Shown here piece after piece: positions 7,571 to 16,013 of a stretch of DNA of 64,000 bases. Every line of letters begins with the position of its first letter. Positions within the stretch are counted from its first letter, which is position 1. The translations under genes and the position numbers were made by a program. Source of the stretch: Falsiroseomonas selenitidurans (lineage in GTDB: Bacteria; Pseudomonadota; Alphaproteobacteria; Acetobacterales; Acetobacteraceae); NCBI RefSeq assembly GCF_012103215.1, contig NZ_JAAVNE010000009.1:1-64000 (forward strand), given 5' to 3'. The notes beneath the pieces are model-generated. The model was not told the origin of the DNA. It made no database searches and saw only the letters and a program-made list of their open reading frames with translations.

Positions 7571-9637
7571 TCACTCCCGCTCGATGATGAGGTTGCCGTA
7601 GGCATCGACACGGGCGACGAGGTCCGGGTCCACCACCACCGTCGCATCCGGCTGTTCCAGGATGGCCGGGCCGTGCACCCGCGCAGCCACCGGCAGGTCC
7701 AGCCGCGACCAGACCTGGGCCGTGTGCCAGGCGCCGTCGAACCACACCTGGCGCACGCCGCGCGCCGCCCCTTCCACCGTGGCATCGGCCGGCGGCGCCA
7801 GCGCCGACAGGTCGAAATCCGGCCGCACGCCGATGGCCGCGGTGCGCAGGGAAACGATGCGCATCGGCAGGCCCGGCAGCAGCCGGCTGAAGGCGGTCTG
7901 ATAGGCGGCCTCGAAGGCGGTGCGGATGATGGCTTCCGAGATGCCGGTGGTGCCCTCGATCACATGCACCGGCAGCGGCACGCCCACCGTGTGGGTCTGG
8001 CCGGCATAATGCATGTCGAGTTCGAAGCGGATCTCCGTGCGCGTCACCGGCAGGCCGGCGCCATCCACCACGGCGCGGGCGGCGGTGGCTTCCTCCACCA
8101 TCCGCGCATCCAGCGCCGCGGCATCGATGCCGGCCAGGTTCAGGTTCAGCGTGCGCACCTGGTCGTGCCGCACATCGGCGATGACGCAGCCCAGCGCGCT
8201 GGTCACACCCGGGAAGCGCGGCACCAGCGCGGCGCGCAGGCCGACCTCCTTGATCAGCGCACCGACATGCAGCGCGCCACCACCGCCGAAGGGCAGCGCC
8301 ACGAATTTCTGCGGGTCATGTCCGCGCTCGATCGAGACGAGCCTGATGGCACCCGCCATCTTCGCATTGGCAACCCGGACAATGGCCTCCGCCGCCTGCA
8401 TGGCATCGAGGCCGAGCGGGTTGCCGACATGCTCCGCGATGGCGGCCTTCGCGCCCTCCACGTCCAGCCGCGCCAGCGCGCCGCCGATCGGCTTGTCCGC
8501 ATTGATGCGGCCGAGCACCACATTCGCATCCGTCAGCGTCGGCCGCGTATTGCCCTGGCCATAGCAGACCGGCCCGGGGCGGCTACCCGCGGATTCCGGC
8601 CCCACCTGCAGCAGACCGCCACGATCGACCTGCGCGATGGAACCGCCGCCGGCGCCGATGGTGGTGATCTCGATCATCGGGCTGCGGATCACCAGGCCGA
8701 AATCGATGGTGGCCTGGGCCGCCAGCTCCATCCGCCCGCGGCTGACCAGCGAGACGTCGAAGGAGGTACCGCCGAGGTCGCAGGTGATGGCGTTCTCGAA
8801 CCCCGCCGCCCTGGCGATCGCGGCCGCCGCGATCACGCCCGCCGCCGGGCCGGACAGCGCCGTGCGTACCGGCACGCCGCGCGCGGTCGCGGTGGACATG
8901 ATGCCGCCATTCGACTGCACGATGTGGAAGCGCCCGCTGAAGCCATCCTCGCCCAGCGCGCGTTCCAGCTTGCCGAGATAGCTGGCGACGACCGGCTGCA
9001 GATAGGCATTCAGCGCGGTGGTGGAGGCGCGCTCGAACTCCCGGATCTCCGGCAGGATTTCGGCGGAGACGGAGACATGCGGGTTCGGCCAGATGGCGCG
9101 CACCGCCAGCGCCGCCGCGGCCTCGTTGCGACCATTCGCATAGGCATTGATGAAGACGATGGCGCAGGCTTCCGCGCCGCGTGCCAGCAATTCGCGCGCC
9201 GCCGCCTGCACTTCCGCCGCATGCATCTGGGTGTGGATGGTGCCGTCCGCCAGCACGCGCTCCGCCACCTCCACGCGCAGGTCGCGGTCCGTCACGGGCA
9301 GGAATTCGCCCCACAGGCCCCAGGTGTTGCGCCGGTCGCGGCGCCGCATCTCCAGCACATCGCGGAAGCCGGCGGTGGTGATGACGCCGAGCTTCGCGCC
9401 CTTGCGTTCCAGCAGCGCATTGGTGCCGACGGTGGTGCCGTGGACGATCGCCTCGAACCCCGCCGGACCGCCCAGCTTGCGCAGCCCGGCCATGAAACCC
9501 ACGGCCTCGTCACCGCGGTTGGACGGCACCTTGGCGACGCGGAAGGTCCCCTGCGCGGGATCGAACAGGAACAGGTCGGTGAAGGTGCCGCCGACATCGA
9601 CACCCACGATGGGGCCGCCCTTGGTATCGCCGCTCAT
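7571..9637 (-). CDS. hyuA: Hydantoinase/oxoprolinase family subunit A
   Basis: A 688-residue member of the ATP-dependent N-methylhydantoinase A / 5-oxoprolinase family, which opens cyclic amides or, in relatives, carboxylates ketones. The actin-like ATPase phosphate loop GVDVGGTFTDLFLF is at residues 12-25, GTTVGTNALLERKG near 69, and a second nucleotide segment ITCDLGGTSFDVSL near 286. The length is normal for the A subunit. It overlaps the end of HyuB by ATGA, and the pair forms the enzyme. Related pairs include caprolactamase and acetone carboxylase alpha/beta, so the ring substrate is not fixed by sequence. Confidence 0.9.
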   Translation of the reverse strand: MSGDTKGGPIVGVDVGGTFTDLFLFDPAQGTFRVAKVPSNRGDEAVGFMAGLRKLGGPAGFEAIVHGTTVGTNALLERKGAKLGVITTAGFRDVLEMRRRDRRNTWGLWGEFLPVTDRDLRVEVAERVLADGTIHTQMHAAEVQAAARELLARGAEACAIVFINAYANGRNEAAAALAVRAIWPNPHVSVSAEILPEIREFERASTTALNAYLQPVVASYLGKLERALGEDGFSGRFHIVQSNGGIMSTATARGVPVRTALSGPAAGVIAAAAIARAAGFENAITCDLGGTSFDVSLVSRGRMELAAQATIDFGLVIRSPMIEITTIGAGGGSIAQVDRGGLLQVGPESAGSRPGPVCYGQGNTRPTLTDANVVLGRINADKPIGGALARLDVEGAKAAIAEHVGNPLGLDAMQAAEAIVRVANAKMAGAIRLVSIERGHDPQKFVALPFGGGGALHVGALIKEVGLRAALVPRFPGVTSALGCVIADVRHDQVRTLNLNLAGIDAAALDARMVEEATAARAVVDGAGLPVTRTEIRFELDMHYAGQTHTVGVPLPVHVIEGTTGISEAIIRTAFEAAYQTAFSRLLPGLPMRIVSLRTAAIGVRPDFDLSALAPPADATVEGAARGVRQVWFDGAWHTAQVWSRLDLPVAARVHGPAILEQPDATVVVDPDLVARVDAYGNLIIERE

Positions 9638-11310
9638 GCTTCGTATCCGTAATCGCGCTTTGCCGCAGCCGGCGTCACGAAGCCCAGCCTGACGTCGCGC
9701 GCCACGGCCTCCCTCGGCCGCTGCTTCGCATCGCCCCAGCCGCCGCCGCCCGGGCTTTCCAGCCGCAGCCTCTGGCCGCGCTGCAGCTTCACGCCGACGA
9801 TCTTGCTGGCCATCGGCGGCGTCTGCCAGCCCTGCCCATCCTGCCAGGCGAAGCGGTTCAGTGCGCCCTGCCCGCCGCCCGAGACGCCGAAGGGCGCGTA
9901 GCGGCCGCGCTCGCCCAGCAGCGCCACTTCCGTGGTGCCGGGCGACAGCGCCTCGATCTCATACACCGCGCCGACGCCGCCGCGATGCAGGCCGGCGCCG
10001 CCGGAATCCGGCCGCAGCGCCCATTGCGTGAACATCACCGGATAGGCGGCTTCCAGGATCTCCGCCGGCGGGATGGTGGCGGTGGAGATCGGGTTGTTGG
10101 CGTGGTGCAGCCCATCGCTTTCCGGATTGCCGCCAAGCCCGCCGCCGAAGAAGGAGAACATGACCCAGCGCGTGCCGTCCTGCTTCTGACCGGACAGTGA
10201 CAGCGCGTTGATGGTGCCGAAGGGCGCCGCCGTGGCGCGCTCCGGCACGGCCTTGCCCAGCGCCCCGAAGATCACGCCGATCAGCCGCAGGATGGTTTCC
10301 GTATAGCCCGCCACCGGCCGCGGCGGGCCGACCGCGAGCAGCGAGGTGTCCGGGATCACGAAGTCGATCGGCCGCAGCACCCCCGCATTCGCCGGCACAT
10401 CCGGGAAGGCGTGCTTCAGCGCCACGTAGCAGGCGGCGACGCTGGTCGCGTAGCTGATGTTGATCGGGCCGAGGCATGCCGCCGAACTGCGGGAGAAGTC
10501 GAGCGTCATCCGCCCGCCCTGCACCGTCATGTCCAGCGCGATGGTCAGCCGCTCATCCACCACGCCGTCATTGTCGAGGTAATCCTCGAAGGCGTAGTGC
10601 CCGTCCGGCAGCGCCTCGATCTCCGCCTGCATCAGCGCGGCGGCGCGGTCCGCCAGCGCGGCGAAGGCGGCATCGACCACCGCATCGCCGGTATCGTCCA
10701 GCAGTTCCAGCAGACGGCGCTCCCCCAGGTCCAGCGCATTGAGCTGGCCGTTCAGATCGCCCCAGTTGGATTGGGGCACGCGCGAATTGGCCGCGAGGAT
10801 GTCCAGGATATCCTGCTGCATCACGCCGGCGCGAAACAGTTTCACGGGTGGAAAGCGCACGCCTTCCTGGTGGCTTTCCGTCGCGCGCGGATTGTAGTTG
10901 CCGGGCACGTTGCCGCCGATGTCGAGCCAGTGGCCGACGCTCGCCAGCCAGCAGAACAGCTTTCCGCCACGGAACACCGGGCGGACGAGGCGAAAATCGT
11001 TGAGGTGGGTGCCGCCCTCATAGGGGTCGTTGAAGATGAAGGTGTCGCCCGGCTCCAGCCCGGCGCCCGCCTGCACCCGCTTGATGACGGCCTGCACGGC
11101 GAAGGACATGGCGCCGACGAAGATGGGCAGACCCTTGGTGCCCTGCACCAGCGTGGCGCCGGTCTCAGCCTGGTACAGGCCGTGGCAGGCGTCGCGGGCC
11201 TCGGCGATGATCGGGTTGAAGGCACTGCGGTACAGCGTCGCGTCCATCTCGTCGGCGATCTGTTCCAGCCGGCCCTTCAGCACGGCCAGCGTGACGGCAT
11301 CGACGCTCAT
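9634..11310 (-). CDS. hyuB: Hydantoinase/oxoprolinase family subunit B
   Basis: A 558-residue partner of HyuA. Family hallmarks are the N-terminal block ATLYRSAFNPIIAEARD and the metal-site-containing GHWLDIGGNVPG, followed by FNDPYEGGTHLND earlier in the chain and a Gly-rich C-terminus (SPGGGGWGDA). The length is typical for the B subunit. Start and stop codons overlap the neighbours on both sides by ATGA, so MmgE/PrpD, HyuB and HyuA are translationally coupled. It would supply the catalytic half of an ATP-dependent lactam- or hydantoin-opening enzyme in the cytoplasm. Confidence 0.9.
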   Translation of the reverse strand: MSVDAVTLAVLKGRLEQIADEMDATLYRSAFNPIIAEARDACHGLYQAETGATLVQGTKGLPIFVGAMSFAVQAVIKRVQAGAGLEPGDTFIFNDPYEGGTHLNDFRLVRPVFRGGKLFCWLASVGHWLDIGGNVPGNYNPRATESHQEGVRFPPVKLFRAGVMQQDILDILAANSRVPQSNWGDLNGQLNALDLGERRLLELLDDTGDAVVDAAFAALADRAAALMQAEIEALPDGHYAFEDYLDNDGVVDERLTIALDMTVQGGRMTLDFSRSSAACLGPINISYATSVAACYVALKHAFPDVPANAGVLRPIDFVIPDTSLLAVGPPRPVAGYTETILRLIGVIFGALGKAVPERATAAPFGTINALSLSGQKQDGTRWVMFSFFGGGLGGNPESDGLHHANNPISTATIPPAEILEAAYPVMFTQWALRPDSGGAGLHRGGVGAVYEIEALSPGTTEVALLGERGRYAPFGVSGGGQGALNRFAWQDGQGWQTPPMASKIVGVKLQRGQRLRLESPGGGGWGDAKQRPREAVARDVRLGFVTPAAAKRDYGYEA

Positions 11311-12698
11311 GGCTTCAGCAGATCCACCAGCGCCGTCGCCTCGTCATGCGGGCCGAGGCCCATCACCGCCTCCTCGATCGCCGCGGCACGGTCGCGGCCA
11401 TAGACGGGGATGGTCAGCTCCTGGAATTTTGCGCGCACTTCGGCCTCGGTGAAGGGATCTTCGGTGTCGCCGCGATTGGTCGTGACTTCCGCGACATGCG
11501 CGCTGCCATCGGCCAGCGTCAGCGTCACGCGCGCCGGGCGCAGGCCGGGAAGCTGCGCCGTCATCGCCGCCTCCTCATCCACCGTCACGCGGGCGGCCAG
11601 CGCCTGGATCGCCGGATCCTCCCGCGCCGGGCCGCGGAAGGCCGGCACGGTGGCGGCGCCATGGGCGATGAAGGTGGCCAGGGCGAAGGGGATGCTGAAC
11701 TTCGCCGCCAGCATGTTGGGCGCCGCCGGGCTGTCCAGCTGCGCCGCCCAGACATAGGTCTGCACCGCGATGCCCTGCACCTGGCCGGGCTGCAGCGGGC
11801 CGGTCTTCGCCAGGATCTGCGCCAGCGCGTCCAGCGCGCCATGGGTGTAGCGGCAGGCGGCGTGGCGCTTGAAGTAGTTGCGCGCCACCTCCCACCGCGT
11901 GCCGAGATCCTTCACCATCTCCTCCGGCTGGAAGTCGCTGGCGGAGACCTGGCCGAAGATGGTGGCGACGCCGTCGCGTTCCGCCGCGAAGCCGGCGCGC
12001 ACCAGGTCCCACACCGTCAGCCCCAGCATGTTGGAGACGCCGGCATAGGTGTTCCGCACCGTGCCGCCTTCCAGCATGTTGTTGCGCGAGGTGGCGAGGC
12101 CGAGCGAGGCGGCCATGTTGATGGCGCTGCGGAACTCCCCCGCGGTCGCGCCATGCAGCTTGGCGACGCCGACGGACGCCCCCAGCGTGCCCCAGGTGCC
12201 GTGCGGATGCATCGCCACGTTCAGCTTGCTGGCGATGCCGACGCGCGATCCCATCTCGTAGCCCAGCGCCAGCGCCGTCAGCAGCGCCGCGCCATCGCCG
12301 CGCGGCGCGGCCAGCAGTGCCGGCACCACGTGGATGGCGGGGTGGCCGCGCGCATACTGGTTGCCCTCGTCCAACTCCAGCATCGTGCCGGCGGTGCCGT
12401 TGAGGAAGGCGGCGGTGCCGGGGCGGGCGCCGCCGACATAGCCGATGACAGGCGATTCGCCGCCGCCCTCGCGCCAGATCATCCGCGCCGCCAGCGCATG
12501 CGCCTCGCCTTCCTGCGCGCCGGCGGCGATGGCACCGATGCAGTCCAGCAGCGCCAGCCGCGTGCGCTGCGCCACCTCCGCCGGCAGGTCGCTGAAGCGG
12601 GTGCGGGCGGCGAAGGCGCACCATTCGCCGAGCCACGGCGAGGGCGGCGTGGCGAGCAACGCGGAAGCGGGCGCCACGCCCGGCGTCACGATGGCCAT
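11307..12698 (-). CDS. MmgE/PrpD family protein
   Basis: A 463-residue member of the 2-methylcitrate dehydratase-like (PrpD) family, which also includes cis-aconitate decarboxylase-type enzymes. Family blocks include ALLDCIGAIAAGAQEGEA near residue 50, GTAGTMLELDEGNQYARGHPA near 110 and KRHAACRYTHGALDA near 275. The start at 12698 has an AGGAA element upstream. It sits between the Liv ATPase and HyuB and probably dehydrates, decarboxylates or isomerises a pathway intermediate. PrpD-like proteins in catabolic operons are often mis-assigned, so a methylcitrate role should not be assumed; no prpB/prpC is present. Confidence 0.87.
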   Translation of the reverse strand: MAIVTPGVAPASALLATPPSPWLGEWCAFAARTRFSDLPAEVAQRTRLALLDCIGAIAAGAQEGEAHALAARMIWREGGGESPVIGYVGGARPGTAAFLNGTAGTMLELDEGNQYARGHPAIHVVPALLAAPRGDGAALLTALALGYEMGSRVGIASKLNVAMHPHGTWGTLGASVGVAKLHGATAGEFRSAINMAASLGLATSRNNMLEGGTVRNTYAGVSNMLGLTVWDLVRAGFAAERDGVATIFGQVSASDFQPEEMVKDLGTRWEVARNYFKRHAACRYTHGALDALAQILAKTGPLQPGQVQGIAVQTYVWAAQLDSPAAPNMLAAKFSIPFALATFIAHGAATVPAFRGPAREDPAIQALAARVTVDEEAAMTAQLPGLRPARVTLTLADGSAHVAEVTTNRGDTEDPFTEAEVRAKFQELTIPVYGRDRAAAIEEAVMGLGPHDEATALVDLLKP

Positions 12699-12731
12699 AA
12701 TCCTGATTCCTTCCCTACAGACCCATGGCCC

Positions 12732-13433
12732 CTAAAGGCCCAGATAGGCGCGCTTCAGTTCCGGATTCTCCCGCACCTCCGCGGCGCGGCCGGCCAGCGC
12801 GAAGCGGCCATGTTCCAGCACATAGGCGCGGCCCGCGATATCCAGCGACTGCGCGACGTTCTGCTCCACCAGCATGATGGCCAGGCCGTCCGCGTGCAGG
12901 CGGCGGATCAGCGCGAACATCTCCTCCACCAGCAGCGGCGACAGGCCGAGCGAGGGCTCGTCCAGGATCAGCAGCAGCGGTTCCGCCATCATGCCGCGGC
13001 CGATTGCCAGCATCTGCTGTTCCCCGCCCGAGAGCGTGCCGGCAGGCTGCGCCACGCGTTCGCGCAACCGCGGGAAGGTGGCGAAGACCTTTTCGAGATT
13101 GCGCGCGCGGTTGGCTTTCGCCCGGCGGTACGAGCCCAACTCAAGGTTCTCGCGCACGTTCAAATTGGGAAAAATCTTGCGACCTTCCGGCACCTGGATC
13201 AGCCCGCGCGCCATCACCTGCGCCGGCGCCAGGCCGGTGATTCGGTCGCCGGCGAAGCGCACCTCCCCGCCACGCGCCGCGACCAGGCCGCTGATGACCA
13301 TGTTCAGCGTGGTCTTGCCGGCGCCGTTGGAGCCCAGCACGGCGACCACCTCGCCGGCGCCGACCTCCAGGCTGACGCCTTCCAGCACCCGCGTCAGGCC
13401 GTAGCCGGCGACCAGGTCGCGCACCTCAAGCAT
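12732..13433 (-). CDS. livF: Branched-chain amino acid-type ABC transporter ATPase (LivF)
   Basis: A 233-residue ABC ATPase. Walker A is GSNGAGKTT near residue 36, the signature is LSGGEQQM, and Walker B with the catalytic Glu is LLILDEPSLGLSP. The short D-loop and a C-terminus ending in LKRAYLGL are typical of LivF. The start at 13433 overlaps the end of LivG by 8 bases. Together with LivG, LivM, LivH and the receptor it forms a complete HAAT-type importer. The operon's metabolic genes suggest the cargo is an amide or ring compound, or an organic acid, rather than leucine. Confidence 0.93.
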   Translation of the reverse strand: MLEVRDLVAGYGLTRVLEGVSLEVGAGEVVAVLGSNGAGKTTLNMVISGLVAARGGEVRFAGDRITGLAPAQVMARGLIQVPEGRKIFPNLNVRENLELGSYRRAKANRARNLEKVFATFPRLRERVAQPAGTLSGGEQQMLAIGRGMMAEPLLLILDEPSLGLSPLLVEEMFALIRRLHADGLAIMLVEQNVAQSLDIAGRAYVLEHGRFALAGRAAEVRENPELKRAYLGL

Positions 13434-14175
13434 CGGCGCGCCCCGCCAGCCTTGTGGCGGCGCCGTGGCCCAGATAGGCCTCCACCACCGCCGGGTTCGC
13501 CACCACCTGCGCCGGGGTGCCGTTCGCGATGATGCGGCCCTGCGCCAGCACATGCACCCGGTCGCACAGGTTCATCACCGCCTGCATCACATGCTCGATC
13601 ATCAGCACCGTCACGCCGGAATCGCGGATGCCGCGCACCACGGGGACGATGTCGCGCACCTCCGAGGGATTGAGCCCGGCCAGCACCTCGTCCAGCAGCA
13701 GCAGGCGCGGGCCGGTGGCCAGGGCCTTGCCCAGTTCCACGCGCTTGCGGCCGGAGACGGTGAGGGCCGCGGCGGGCTTGTCCAGCTCCGCCGTCAGCCC
13801 GACCTGCTCGGCCACCCGCTCCGCCACCGCGATCGCCTCCGCACGGCGCTTGTGGCGCAGGAAGGCGCCGACCGCGATGTTCTCCCGCACCGACAATCCC
13901 GCAAAGGGCTGCACGATCTGGAAGGTGCGGGACAGGCCCTGGCGCGCCAGCAGATGCGGCTTGCGGCCGGTGATATCCTCCCCCCGCCACAGCACCTGGC
14001 CGCTGCTGGGCTTCTGGAAGCCGGAGACGATGGCGAACAGCGTGGTCTTGCCCGCGCCGTTCGGCCCGATCAGCCCGGTGATGCTGCCTTCCGCCACCTC
14101 GAAGCTCGCATCCGCCACGGCGAGCAGCCCGCCGAAGCGCATGGAGACGCCCTGCACCTGCAGCATCGTGCTCAT
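13426..14175 (-). CDS. livG: Branched-chain amino acid-type ABC transporter ATPase (LivG)
   Basis: A 249-residue ABC ATPase with Walker A GPNGAGKTT near residue 37 and Walker B LLLLDEVLAGLNP. The signature region reads LTVSGRKRVELGKAL instead of the usual LSYGxQRRLEIARAL form. The ATG at 14175 overlaps the LivM stop by ATGA; the open frame extends further upstream but only as shadow of livM. It pairs with LivF to power the importer. The altered signature (VSGRKR for LSGGQ-like) is seen in some LivG subfamilies. Confidence 0.92.
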   Translation of the reverse strand: MSTMLQVQGVSMRFGGLLAVADASFEVAEGSITGLIGPNGAGKTTLFAIVSGFQKPSSGQVLWRGEDITGRKPHLLARQGLSRTFQIVQPFAGLSVRENIAVGAFLRHKRRAEAIAVAERVAEQVGLTAELDKPAAALTVSGRKRVELGKALATGPRLLLLDEVLAGLNPSEVRDIVPVVRGIRDSGVTVLMIEHVMQAVMNLCDRVHVLAQGRIIANGTPAQVVANPAVVEAYLGHGAATRLAGRADA

Positions 14176-15119
14176 CGCCGCCACCGCGCGCGGATCAGCG
14201 CCGGCAGCCGGCGCGGCGGGAAGCGCACCACCAGGATGAGCACGATGCCGTAGATCACCAGGTCGATGCCGGGGATGCGTCCGACCAGGCTGCGCGTCGC
14301 CTCCGCCAGGCTGTGCAGCACGATGGCACCGACCACCGGGCCGAACACCGTGCCGGCGCCGCCGATGATGGGCGCCAGCAGCGCCTCCACGCTGATCCAG
14401 GTGCCGTAGGCGATGGTGCTGTCGACATACAGGAAGTACTGCGCATACAGCCCGCCCGCCGCCCCGGTGATGCCGGCGGAAAGCGTGATGGCCGCCAGCT
14501 TCACGCGCAGCGCATCGACGCCCAGCGCCCGCGCCGCCTCCTCGTTCTCCCGCACCGCGACCAGCTGCGCGCCGAGACGCGAGCGTTCCAGCGCGCGGGT
14601 CAGCAGCAGCGCCAGCACCACCAGCGCAAGGACGATGAGGTAGAAGCTGCCGCGCTCGCCGAACTGGAAATTCACCGGCCGGGCGTCGAGCGGAATCAGC
14701 AGCCCCGCGGCACCGCCGGTGAAGGGCACGGCGTTGGCCAGCACCCGGAAAACCTCGGCGAAGGCCAGCGTCACCAGGGCGAAATAGCTGCCGCGCAGGC
14801 CGGAGCGGAAGGACAGGAAGCCGATCACCGCGCCCACCGCCGCGGCCAGGGCGATGCCGGCCAGGAAGGTGACATAGGGGTTCACCCCGTAGCGCACCTG
14901 CAGGATGCCGGCGCAATAGGCGCCGGTGCCGAAGAAGGCCGCATGGCCGAAGGAGTATTGCCCGCCATAGCCGCCGAGGATGTTCCACCCCTGCGCCGCC
15001 AGGCACAGGATCAGCGTGAAGATGGCGAAGTTCAGCAGCGTGCCGGCGGTGACGAAGGCCGGCAGCAGCGCCGCCACCAGCCCGAAGGCCAGGACCGGCC
15101 AGGCATCGCGCAGCGTCAT
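14172..15119 (-). CDS. livM: Branched-chain amino acid-type ABC permease (LivM)
   Basis: A 315-residue polytopic permease with about eight to ten hydrophobic helices. LivM-family features are the segment ILGGYGGQYSFGHAAFFGTGAY near residue 48 and the cytoplasmic EAA-like loop LVAVRENEEAARALGVD near 190. The C-terminus is basic. It overlaps LivH and LivG by ATGA on both sides. It forms the transmembrane channel with LivH. Confidence 0.93.
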   Translation of the reverse strand: MTLRDAWPVLAFGLVAALLPAFVTAGTLLNFAIFTLILCLAAQGWNILGGYGGQYSFGHAAFFGTGAYCAGILQVRYGVNPYVTFLAGIALAAAVGAVIGFLSFRSGLRGSYFALVTLAFAEVFRVLANAVPFTGGAAGLLIPLDARPVNFQFGERGSFYLIVLALVVLALLLTRALERSRLGAQLVAVRENEEAARALGVDALRVKLAAITLSAGITGAAGGLYAQYFLYVDSTIAYGTWISVEALLAPIIGGAGTVFGPVVGAIVLHSLAEATRSLVGRIPGIDLVIYGIVLILVVRFPPRRLPALIRARWRR

Positions 15120-16009
15120 GCCCGCGCCCCGAACAGGCCGGTGGGCCGGAACAGCAGCACCAGGATGAAGATCACGAAGATGCCGAGCTGGCCCAGGCTG
15201 TCGCCGAGATAGAGCCCCGACAGGCTCTCCACCACCCCGATCACCAGCCCGCCCAGCAGCGCCCCCGGCACGCTGCCCATGCCGCCCATGACGACGATGG
15301 TGAAGGCCACCAGCACGAAGGCGTTGCCGACGCGCGGGTTGACGTAGAAGGAGGGCAGCAGCAGGCAGGCCGCGACGGCCAGGCAGGCGGTGCCGATGCC
15401 GAAGGTCACGGCGTAGATATGCGCGACATCGATGCCGGACAGCGCCGCGCCGGTGCGTTCCTTCGCCACGGCACGGATGGCGCGGCCGGTATCGGTCATG
15501 GTCAGCAGCACGAACAGCACGCCGGCCACCAGGAAGGCGACGCCGAAGCCGACCAGCCGGGGGAAGGACAGCAGCATGGGCGCGCTGAAGAACAGCGGCG
15601 CCTCCACCACCTCCATCGCGTAGTCCACCTGCACCGACAGCGTGTCGGACCGGAAGATCGCGAGCATCGCGTTCTCCAGCACGATGGAAAGCCCCAGCGT
15701 GACCAGCAGGATGTTCTGGTCGTCGCCGCGGCTGGCCGGGCCGATCACCAGGCGCTGCACGGCATAGCCGGCGGCGAAGAAGATCGGCACCAGCGGGATG
15801 ATCGCCACATAGGGATCCAGCCCGAAGGCGGCCCAGGCCACCCAGGCGGCGTACATCGCCAGCGTCAGCAACGCGCCATGCGCGAAGTTGATGATGTGCA
15901 GCACGCCGTAGACAAGCGTCAGCCCCAGCGCCACCAGCCCGTAGACGGCACCGGTGAGGAGGCCGTTCGCCACGGCCTCCAGCACGATCTCGGGCGGGAA
16001 GCTGTTCAA
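15116..16009 (-). CDS. livH: Branched-chain amino acid-type ABC permease (LivH), TTG start
   Basis: A 297-residue permease. The segment NGLLTGAVYGLVALGLTLVYG followed by HIINFAHG is the LivH family signature, and AVAKERTGAALSGID is the cytoplasmic EAA-like loop. The only start that keeps the whole first helix is a TTG at 16009, 4 bases after the receptor stop; no clear Shine-Dalgarno is visible, so re-initiation from the upstream gene is likely. The end overlaps LivM by ATGA. Confidence 0.92.
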   Translation of the reverse strand: MNSFPPEIVLEAVANGLLTGAVYGLVALGLTLVYGVLHIINFAHGALLTLAMYAAWVAWAAFGLDPYVAIIPLVPIFFAAGYAVQRLVIGPASRGDDQNILLVTLGLSIVLENAMLAIFRSDTLSVQVDYAMEVVEAPLFFSAPMLLSFPRLVGFGVAFLVAGVLFVLLTMTDTGRAIRAVAKERTGAALSGIDVAHIYAVTFGIGTACLAVAACLLLPSFYVNPRVGNAFVLVAFTIVVMGGMGSVPGALLGGLVIGVVESLSGLYLGDSLGQLGIFVIFILVLLFRPTGLFGARA

Positions 16010-16013
16010 GGCG

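Noticed and set aside
11307..12698. 2-methylcitrate dehydratase PrpD of propionate metabolism
   Set aside because: No prpB or prpC lies near; the gene is in a Liv-Hyu operon, so only the family name is used.
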